This document shows, one piece after another, positions 1 through 6,189 of a stretch of DNA of 12,360 nucleotides. The DNA comes from Hirudo medicinalis. Lineage: Eukaryota > Annelida > Clitellata > Hirudinida > Hirudinidae. Within the stretch, counting starts at the first letter, position 1; each line of letters opens with the position of its first letter. Below the pieces are notes generated by a model. The model saw only the letters and a program-made list of their open reading frames with translations. It ran no database searches and was not told the DNA's origin. The stretch is from assembly GCA_011800805.1 (NCBI GenBank), contig MPNW01000259.1, positions 66,021 through 78,380 on the forward strand, given 5' to 3'. A program made the translations under genes and the position numbers.

Positions 1-270
1 TACATCACATTATATTACATCACATTACATCACATTATATTACATTACATTACATCACATTATATTACATTACATTACATTACATCATATTACATTACAT
101 CATATTACATTACATTACATTACATCACATCACATCACATCGCATCGCATCGCATCGCATCGCATCGCATCGCATAACATTATATTACATTACATTGCAC
201 TGCATTAGGTCACATTACATCGCATTACATTACACTATAATACATCACATTACATCGCATCATGTCATTG
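1..270. repeat. Degenerate pentanucleotide array (ATTAC/ATCAC/ATCGC)
   Basis: The stretch is an almost unbroken run of five-base units ending in CAT, chiefly TACAT, CACAT, CGCAT and TATAT. The most homogeneous part is seven consecutive CGCAT units at 141-175. The main unit types differ from one another by transitions. The array runs off the left edge, so its full length is unknown. It is noncoding as far as can be seen. Confidence 0.95.
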
Positions 271-482
271 TTTTTATTTCTGCTTTCATTTTCATTTAAT
301 TTTTTAATTAAATGGATCCGCTAATCTTCGGTCGGATCGGATAGTGAGACGCAAGAACATCCGGTCGGACTTAATGCGTCTGCGTTTGGCGTCGTATTGC
401 GTCCTCATGTTGTCCTCATTCCCGATCCTTTTATTATTATTATGTTCATAGTTTAACTCCACTAAAACTATTATTACATGGC
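271..482. other. Non-repetitive spacer between two simple repeats
   Basis: This spacer starts AT-rich. From about 310 to 430 it holds a less AT-rich segment with several CpG-containing words, including two related copies of CGGTCGGA/CCGGTCGGAC. The minus strand stays open across it, but that frame runs into the adjacent AAT array as a Tyr run, so I do not treat it as a gene. No known element is recognised. Confidence 0.5.
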
Positions 483-547
<65 letters not shown>

Positions 548-586
548 TAACAATAACAGTAATAATAATAATAATAATAATAATAA
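483..586. repeat. (AAT)n microsatellite
   Basis: This is a nearly pure AAT/TAA triplet array. It is interrupted around 543-560 by CAA and CAG variants and then resumes. It is the inverted complement of the (ATT)n array at 801-851. Confidence 0.97.
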
Positions 587-798
587 AAATTTATTACCAT
601 TATACGTAATATTATAATTACGTATTATAATTATAATTCAAAATTAATAATTAATTTAAAATAATTAATTCCTAATATTATAATTATGTAATAATATTCA
701 TTATTCATAATATTTATGTAAAATTGTTATATTCATAATATTATAATAATAAATTAGAATATTAATAATAAATAATCAAAATAAATAATCGAAAAAAA

Positions 799-800
<2 letters not shown>
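587..800. other. Extremely AT-rich spacer with short palindromes
   Basis: The spacer is almost entirely A and T and made of TAATATT/ATAATTA-type words. A 9-bp perfect inverted repeat, ATACGTAAT at 602-610 and ATTACGTAT at 617-625, flanks a 6-base loop. No open frame or gene signal stands out. Confidence 0.7.
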
Positions 801-842
<42 letters not shown>

Positions 843-851
843 ATTATTATT
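801..851. repeat. (ATT)n microsatellite
   Basis: This is a pure ATT triplet run with a single irregularity near 841. It is complementary in orientation to the (AAT)n array about 215 bases upstream, so the two could pair as hairpin arms. Confidence 0.97.
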
Positions 852-915
852 GCACTGTGTCACATTTATTTATGAAGATATATTCATATGACAATGGTGA
901 TAGCGACTAAGGTGA

Positions 916-1130
916 TGGCGATCTTTGACGATGACGACGACGATGACAATGATGACGATGACGACGACTGTGACAATGATGACGACGACGACGACTGTGA
1001 CAATGATGACGACGACGACGACGACAATGATGATGATGATGATGATGATGACGGTGTTGGTGATGATGATGACTATGGTGGTAGTGATGGTGGTGGTGGT
1101 GGTGACGATGATGATGATGACGATGATGAA
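916..1130. repeat. GAC/GAT triplet array with a 27-bp higher-order unit
   Basis: This is a compound array of GAC and GAT triplets with GGT variants near its end. Two copies of a 27-bp unit (GACTGTGAC AATGATGAC and more GAC triplets) start at 966 and 993. A plus-strand frame from ATG at 888 to a stop at 1317-1319 (142 codons) reads it as poly-Asp with periodic Cys and Asn. Triplet arrays hold several frames open at once, and more than one frame is long here on both strands. Downstream of the array that frame enters another repeat. I therefore annotate a repeat, not a gene. Confidence 0.9.
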
Positions 1131-1136
1131 GGTATT

Positions 1137-1735
1137 GTGCAAAAGCACCGAAAAGAATTTTCGAACGTTCTCAATCCATTTCAATCTGGCTCACTCACTT
1201 CATTCCTCTCCTCATGGTACTCACTCCTCTCTCCGTGGTACTCACTCTTCTCCTTACTTTACTCAGCTCACTCATTTGCACTACCTTCGTCATCTTATCG
1301 CCACCAGCAAGGATGAAGTATGACGAATAGCTGGTCCTCCCAAAATATTAATTAATGTTAATAATCAGTTTCCAATCCTGCACTTTGATTTTTCATTCAA
1401 TTGAAAGGAGTTATTTAAAAAAGTTATGTGAATTACACGTGTGTTCGGATCGAATGCTTCCTGCTTGAATTCACCTGCTTGCAATTGATTTACAGTGAAT
1501 AATACTTTTAAATATTTGATCAAATTCATTGTTTTCATTTGAATTTAGTTTTAAGTCAATTATTTCAGTGTCATGAATATTCATTCAATTACAAATTGGA
1601 GATTGAACATAAAAAAGAAAACAAGAAGCTTTGTTCTTGCGAACGAAAGTGACATTTTAAAGCATGGAATTCAGCCGGCATTGTACATCGTGATGGATAT
1701 TATTATATAATAATATATTAATATATTACTGATAC
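1137..1735. other. Intergenic AT-rich DNA with a short 21-bp duplication
   Basis: Two adjacent 21-bp units sharing GTGGTACTCACT or ATGGTACTCACT lie at 1205-1225 and 1226-1246. A third, decayed pyrimidine-rich copy follows, ending in CTCACT. From 1320 to 1735 the DNA is ordinary AT-rich sequence with recurrent ATTCAATT words. No gene or RNA is recognised. Confidence 0.6.
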
Positions 1736-1739
1736 TATC

Positions 1740-1935
1740 ATGAATAATATGATTATTATATGAATAATAATAATATGAATATTATTATGGATATTATTAT
1801 GAATATTATGATGGTTATTAATATAGATATTATTATGGATATTATTATGGATATTATTGTGAATATTATGATAAATGTTATTACAAATATTATTATGATG
1901 ATTATTATTATGAATATTATCATTAATATCGAAAC
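1740..1935. repeat. ATT/ATG array with 12-bp periodicity
   Basis: The core is three consecutive 12-bp units at 1826-1837, 1838-1849 and 1850-1861 (GATATTATTATG, with one A to G change in the third). Diverged GAATATTATTATG-like units lie on both sides. Frames of 61 and 79 codons on opposite strands are low-complexity Ile/Asn/Met or Ile/Asn/His products of the array. Confidence 0.92.
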
Positions 1936-2535
1936 TATTCGCTGAAATCTTTCTCAAAATACGCCGATGTGACTACTTTTTCTCACCACGCGTTGATATT
2001 TATATTTTTTGCAGCAGCAATTCCTTAAAATATTGCGATTTTTTTATTTATTTATTTATTTATTTAAAAACTTATTTCAGATTTGAAACAACAACAAAAA
2101 TATCCTGCGTTCTCGATATTTAATGTGCTTTTGTTATCTCCGCAGGTTTCAGAATCAATCCCTGGATTCAATTCACAGTCCAATGGACTCCATCTTTCAC
2201 TTGGAATCAAACTGGAATAAAGTTCCTGCTGGAAGGCAGGAGTGAGGGAAGAAAGGAAAGAAAGAAGTGACGTGCAATTTCAGACGCCGACGCAAGTTAC
2301 TGGCGCTTGTCAGCAGAAAATCAAGAACGCTTTTCGAGCATGGATGCCTCTGTGCCATTTTTCTGAATCTGAGGAGGAGAAGAATTATTAACAATTGTTA
2401 CAATAAAATGATTAATAATAAGAACAATTTGAATCGTAATAAAATAATAATAATAATAATAATAGTAAAAATCATAGTAATAGTAATAATAACGAGATGC
2501 TGAAGAACAAAGAAACCTGATATTCTATTCCGCAG
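1936..2535. other. Region upstream of the LRR gene
   Basis: The region has an (ATTT)n run at about 2042-2065, a purine run at 2241-2266 and an AAT-rich patch at 2393-2492. Two sequences resemble splice acceptors: a pyrimidine-rich stretch ending CCGCAG at about 2145, and another ending CCGCAG at 2535. Either could bound a 5'-untranslated exon of the LRR gene. No TATA box at a convincing distance and no conserved coding sequence is seen. Confidence 0.4.
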
Positions 2536-2617
2536 ACGACAACTTTCGATCATCTTTTTCAAAAGAAAAACACGAATAAAGAAAAATATTCTCAAAATTG
2601 AACTCAAAAATCCTGGA

Positions 2618-2644
2618 ATGCTTTCAAAGCGAGCGCTAAACTGA
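2618..2644 (+). promoter_or_regulatory. Upstream open reading frame 1 of the LRR gene
   Basis: A short frame of eight codons plus TGA starts at ATG 2618 and ends before the main start at 2703. It counts as a regulatory uORF only if the transcript begins upstream of it, which the sequence does not show. Confidence 0.3.
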
Positions 2645-2660
2645 CTTCCCTAAAGGCCGG

Positions 2661-2693
2661 ATGAGTAACAATCACGCAAGAAAGAGCCTTTAA
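2661..2693 (+). promoter_or_regulatory. Upstream open reading frame 2 of the LRR gene
   Basis: A ten-codon frame, ATG at 2661 and TAA at 2691-2693, ends nine bases before the main ATG at 2703. An uORF this close would be expected to reduce initiation at the main start, because reinitiation is poor over so short a gap. Leaky scanning past it would still be possible. Its role depends on the unknown transcription start. Confidence 0.35.
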
Positions 2694-2702
2694 GTCGACA
2701 CC

Positions 2703-4037
2703 ATGCCCCACTATTTCTGCTGGATCGGTATACTGGTCTTGCTGGGATGGCAAAGAGGTTTCAAAATTTCCACAGCCTACCGTGGTTCTTGGACGACACC
2801 CGACACCAACCTAAGCGATTGCTTTCGGGTCCAGACGCCGTTCAACGGGAGCTGTTGGTGCACACCCCTCATGGACATAAAATGCTCAGGGCTGGCCAGC
2901 GTGCCAGACTTACACTCCATCGATTCGCGAATTGTCTTTGGGGGTCTCTACATGAGCGGGCAGAACATAAGAAACTTGCCTGAGGCTGCTTTCTCTGGCA
3001 TTAGAGTTCAGAAGGTCGTCTTGAACTTTAACCCCATCGGGGAAACTTTGAGCGCCAACGTCCTAAGTGGAGCAGGCAGGGACCTGAGGGAGCTTTACAT
3101 GGGCGACTGTAAAATCAATCGCGTGCCTGAAAAGATGTTCGACCACGCCCCGGGCCTGACGCATCTCCATTTATGGGCCAATCAGATCGAATACCTGCCC
3201 ATGAATCTTTTCAAGAGCTGCGAGAACCTAACTGAACTCATCCTTTGGGGAAATAGGATTGAGTCAATTACAGAGCATTCGTTGGTCGGCCTCTGGAAGC
3301 TGAGGAAGCTCGACCTGGACAGGAATCGCATCTCGTCGATCCACCCCCTGGCATTCAGACACTTGGCCAACGTCCGAGTAATCCACCTGGGCGAGAATCG
3401 ACTGACGAACCTGAGAAGCAGCATCTTCTGCCACGCCAACAAACTGAGGGTTCTGAATCTGGACAGAAACAAGATAGATTCTGTCTACTCGAAGGCTTTC
3501 GAAGGCCTGAACAATCTCATCAGTCTCGCCCTCAACCACAACAACATCAGCCTCATAACAGCAGAAACCTTCACAAACCTTAAGAACCTGACGACCATTT
3601 ACCTCCACGAAAACTTCATCAGAACCCTTTGGCCAAAGCTCTTCTCCCACCAGAAGTCCCTCTACCTTCTCAATCTGTCGAACAACCTGATCGAGAGCCT
3701 CCCCGATGGCATACTGAGGCAGAACCACCACCTCAAAATCCTCCACTTGAGCAACAACGAACTCCAGACTATCCAACGTTGCGTTTTTCCAACCGGGCGC
3801 CGTCATTCCACCTCCTTGAAGATGCTTTCCCTGCAGGGTAACAACATAAGTTGCGACTGCCGCATGGCCTGGCTTTTTGACGTCCACAGGAGTTCGAAGG
3901 TCTTCGTTTGGGGGATTTGCGGCCAGCCCTACCCCGGGGGCCATCTGGAGGTTGGGAATTCTCCCGTGTCGGTCGTCAGTCCGCACCATTACGTCGGGTG
4001 TTCCATGGTTCCCGTTGACTGCAGGCATGTCAACTGA
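2703..4037 (+). CDS. Secreted leucine-rich-repeat protein, single exon
   Basis: The frame encodes 444 residues from an ATG in a good animal start context (GACACCATGC). Residues 4-16 form a hydrophobic stretch (YFCWIGILVLLGW) that fits a signal peptide. A cysteine cap with C40, C51, C53 and C61 resembles an LRR N-terminal cap, with a longer first spacing than usual. About twelve LRRs of 24 residues run from about 82 to 381, each with the LxxLxLxxNxI pattern. A C-terminal cap follows, starting CDC (384-386), with further Cys at 406, 433 and 440. Potential N-glycosylation sites include N36, N48, N175, N281, N295, N324 and N381. There is no second membrane segment or kinase domain, so I infer a soluble extracellular binding protein. 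The family includes Slit-, chaoptin- and connectin-like proteins, and crustacean LRR proteins often named after the non-catalytic subunit of Oplophorus luciferase. I cannot assign the ligand or the orthologue. The gene has no intron and is richer in GC than its flanks. Confidence 0.93.
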   Translation: MPHYFCWIGILVLLGWQRGFKISTAYRGSWTTPDTNLSDCFRVQTPFNGSCWCTPLMDIKCSGLASVPDLHSIDSRIVFGGLYMSGQNIRNLPEAAFSGIRVQKVVLNFNPIGETLSANVLSGAGRDLRELYMGDCKINRVPEKMFDHAPGLTHLHLWANQIEYLPMNLFKSCENLTELILWGNRIESITEHSLVGLWKLRKLDLDRNRISSIHPLAFRHLANVRVIHLGENRLTNLRSSIFCHANKLRVLNLDRNKIDSVYSKAFEGLNNLISLALNHNNISLITAETFTNLKNLTTIYLHENFIRTLWPKLFSHQKSLYLLNLSNNLIESLPDGILRQNHHLKILHLSNNELQTIQRCVFPTGRRHSTSLKMLSLQGNNISCDCRMAWLFDVHRSSKVFVWGICGQPYPGGHLEVGNSPVSVVSPHHYVGCSMVPVDCRHVN

Positions 4038-4153
4038 GCGGAAGGGTAGGCTGGATGTTGTTTTCTTTAATGTTTGTAGTCGTTCTAAGGCTTAAAAATG
4101 ATTCCATAGTTGAGTTTTAAATGCACACATTGTTTATTTACAATTCGTGTATT

Positions 4154-4159
4154 AATAAA
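4154..4159 (+). terminator. Proximal poly(A) signal of the LRR gene
   Basis: A canonical AATAAA lies 117 bases after the stop codon, with T-rich sequence downstream. It would give the shorter of two possible 3' ends. Confidence 0.5.
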
Positions 4160-4232
4160 TAGTTGTACGTCTCTTTATGATTAATGATAATATTTCTAGT
4201 GTTGCTCTTGTCATAATTACTGTTGTGACGAG

Positions 4233-4260
4233 CAGTACAGTACTGATACGGACTGTACTG
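4233..4260 (+). other. Perfect inverted repeat in the probable LRR 3' UTR
   Basis: CAGTACAGT (4233-4241) and its exact reverse complement ACTGTACTG (4252-4260) flank a ten-base loop. It lies between the two poly(A) signals, so only the longer transcript form would carry the hairpin. Confidence 0.6.
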
Positions 4261-4359
4261 GTTTCGTACATAAGGAGTTGGTTTCAGAGTTCTAGGTCCT
4301 CGTGTGACGTACGTTTGAGTTGGTAATTGTCGCGTTGTCTTGTGTCAAGTAGTTGTCGA

Positions 4360-4365
4360 AATAAA
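4360..4365 (+). terminator. Distal poly(A) signal of the LRR gene
   Basis: AATAAA is followed within 12 bases by a long T-rich tract (4373-4440), the usual arrangement of cleavage signal and downstream U-rich element. I judge it the stronger of the two sites. Confidence 0.55.
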
Positions 4366-4440
4366 AGTCCCAATTTTATTTATTTTTATTTTTCATAGTT
4401 TTATTCTCTGATATTTTACTAGTTTTTTTTATTTTTTTAT

Positions 4441-4643
4441 TATCAAAATTGTCCGATGACCTCCAAAGCCGCTCCCAAGGTCGAGCCCATGGTTCTAATC
4501 CCCCCTGGCGTAAGGCCTTATCGCAACCTCAATCACCTTCCTCATCAAATTTATCACCATCGTTAGACTCGTTCATCTTATCACACTGCTCCTCTACAAA
4601 TTGAGACCGGGGTTACTAATGAAACTCTGAAGCCAAAACCTTA
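4441..4643. other. Unassigned less AT-rich segment
   Basis: This segment is moderately GC-rich compared with what lies on either side. It contains a 36-codon frame from ATG 4456 to TAG 4564-4566 that is rich in Pro, His and Arg, and a GGTTCTAATCC word resembling a Pol III B box. The bases flanking that word do not form a T-arm stem. No known gene or element is recognised. Confidence 0.35.
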
Positions 4644-4661
4644 ATGGAAAATGAAGACGAG

Positions 4662-4730
4662 AGTGATGACGACGACGACGACGACGACGATGATGATCAT
4701 GATCATGGTGATGACGACGACGACGATGGT
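4662..4730. repeat. (GAC)n/(GAT)n triplet array
   Basis: The array is GAC and GAT triplets with two GATCAT interruptions. On the plus strand it sits in a 33-codon frame from ATG 4644 to TGA 4743-4745 that reads as an acidic, Asp-rich peptide starting MENEDES. The same array type occurs at 916-1130 and 5980-6000 in the same orientation. A coding role cannot be shown. Confidence 0.85.
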
Positions 4731-4745
4731 GAAAAAGCCCTTTGA

Positions 4746-5937
4746 TGAAGCGGCAACATATTCGGATGACCCAATAAGACGCCTAATTTTTGAAAAGATT
4801 GAGTTACCCTCTGACCTCTAGTTCATTTCCTATTCGACCTTTCAAAACGTAATCCCCTTTCTGTGATTGGTCGGTTCATAACTTTGACAGAATTACGTCA
4901 CGGGTGATTTCAGAGTGTAGATTTGATGACCCTAGCTGCATGAAATGTCAGGCATTTAAAAACGGAATCTAACATTATCACAAACTATTTTCTTTTATTA
5001 AGAAATTGCTAAATGTCTGAAATATGAAAGTATAAACAGTCAAAAATACATTATAATGCCAGTATTTATGAAAACTAAATGTAATAACTACGCGAACAAG
5101 TTCTCTGACTTCCGGATGTAAAACTCTCGAATGAGTTAAATCAGGTTTAAATCAGCATTGCTCGAATTGTAGTTAAATTCTTAAGGATTTGGGATTCAAA
5201 AGCATTGGTGAGTCTACTGGAGAAGTACCTTCTGAAATTCTGTTTCAATAAATCACAAATTATTAAAATTAATATTTATTATTGTATTTCAAATATTTAA
5301 ACTTTTTCTTTAGTGTTAGTCCTCATTTTATCCCGACAATTACAAACCTATTCTTAACCTTTACTTCCTCCGTTCGTGGTTAAATAGAGATTCTCCAGTT
5401 GTCAGTGAAAAGTGAAGAAAAAAAACACGGAACTTTGGAAAGATTGTTCTTTCCTCGATATTCACTACCAAACGATCCTTAGAACAGTTCTTGCAAAGAA
5501 AAACCGTTGAAATTATTTAAAATCCAAACTGACGCAGAACCTCAGACAAATGACTTCGCATGGACTCGTCGACCACACTGCTCTCCAAGTAAATACAACC
5601 ACTGCCTCTTTCGATTGTCGGTCAAGAATCATTAAGACTTAAAAGTGCTTTCAAAGTTTATAACCCCAGAAATCCTTCTCTGATCCACTCATAAAGCCCT
5701 TCCAGAGTGGGGTATGAACTCCCCTGGAGGTGATTATCTCGCAATGAAGTAAGACCGGGACTCCCCTCCTCTTCTTCTTCATCTTCATCTTCCTCCATCC
5801 TGTTGATGCCGTTGAACCCAGGGTTCGTACGTCCTTATTCTGCATCGAAAGTTCTTCGTTTCCAATTACTGAACGAAATTTGTCCTGGGCCCTCTGGTGA
5901 CGTTAAATGAGGCAAAGAGAAGTTTTTTCTCTTGGAA
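4746..5937. other. Intergenic DNA without a recognisable gene
   Basis: This is AT-rich sequence with no convincing coding frame. A pyrimidine-rich tract with CTT/CTTCAT words lies at 5757-5800. A 13-base palindrome, GAACCCAGGGTTC, is at 5814-5826. A 64-codon minus-strand frame at 5651-5845 gets its Lys-rich middle from the pyrimidine tract and is not supported otherwise. No RNA gene or transposon terminus is recognised. Confidence 0.5.
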
Positions 5938-5957
5938 TTCCTTTCTCTTTTTTCCAG

Positions 5958-6087
5958 CTCTCACTTTAGAGACCTGAACGATGATGACGACGACGACGAC
6001 CATGATGTTGATGATGCTGGGGAGGAGATGTATGAGGAAAGGGCTGCTAGCAAAGTATTACGGAATGTCACTGAATGTCACAAGTGA
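5958..6087 (+). CDS. Candidate acidic terminal exon of an unseen gene
   Basis: A long pyrimidine tract (5938-5955) ends in CCAG at 5957, a textbook splice acceptor. After one leading base, a frame of 42 codons stays open from 5959 to a TGA at 6085-6087. It starts SHFRDLN, has seven Asp in a row (GAT/GAC, 5980-6000), continues as an acidic HDVDDAGEEMYEE segment, and ends in a basic, mixed-composition tail ending ECHK. AATAAA follows at 6181-6186. Acceptor, stop and poly(A) signal lie at normal distances for a last exon. No upstream exon is identified, the Asp run is also a microsatellite, and I recognise no family. It may be chance, so I hold it at low confidence. Confidence 0.25.
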
Positions 6088-6180
6088 CCTGCTTGAAGTC
6101 ATGATCTAGCATTGTGAACTTGTAGGAAGAATATTGAGAGTCCTTGTTTGAGTTTTGTTGTTTGATTGAACACATTCGTA

Positions 6181-6186
6181 AATAAA
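6181..6186 (+). terminator. Poly(A) signal after the candidate acidic exon
   Basis: AATAAA occurs 94 bases after the TGA at 6085-6087, with T- and GT-containing sequence downstream (about 6210-6225). In AT-rich DNA the hexamer is common by chance, so its meaning depends on whether the exon is real. Confidence 0.3.
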
Positions 6187-6189
6187 CAT

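Noticed and set aside
1..270. CRISPR array or telomere
   Set aside because: Units are five bases with no spacers, and the unit is not an arthropod telomere repeat such as TTAGG.
304..600. 98-codon minus-strand frame with a poly-Tyr run
   Set aside because: The Tyr run is the (AAT)n array read in reverse. The rest has no recognised domain and the start lies in the repeat.
870..1184. Minus-strand frame of Ile/Val/Thr runs resembling a membrane protein
   Set aside because: It is the antisense reading of the GAC/GAT array. The hydrophobic look is produced by the triplets GTC and ATC.
3264..4028. 254-codon minus-strand frame opposite the LRR gene
   Set aside because: It is a shadow of the LRR coding strand. 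The plus-strand protein shows regular repeats, caps and a signal peptide, while the antisense product shows no domain.
4480..4512. B-box-like GGTTCTAATCC suggesting a tRNA or SINE
   Set aside because: Its flanks pair over only two bases, so there is no T-arm. No A box is found at the right distance.
4456..4566. 36-codon Pro/His-rich frame
   Set aside because: It is short, has no homologue that I recognise, has a poor start context, and has no nearby transcript signals of its own.
5814..5826. 13-base palindrome GAACCCAGGGTTC as a hormone receptor site
   Set aside because: It does not match the arthropod ecdysone receptor half-site AGGTCA, and no gene lies near enough to interpret it.
5651..5845. 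64-codon minus-strand frame
   Set aside because: Its Lys/Met-rich middle is the pyrimidine tract at 5757-5800 in reverse, and there is no domain or conserved motif.
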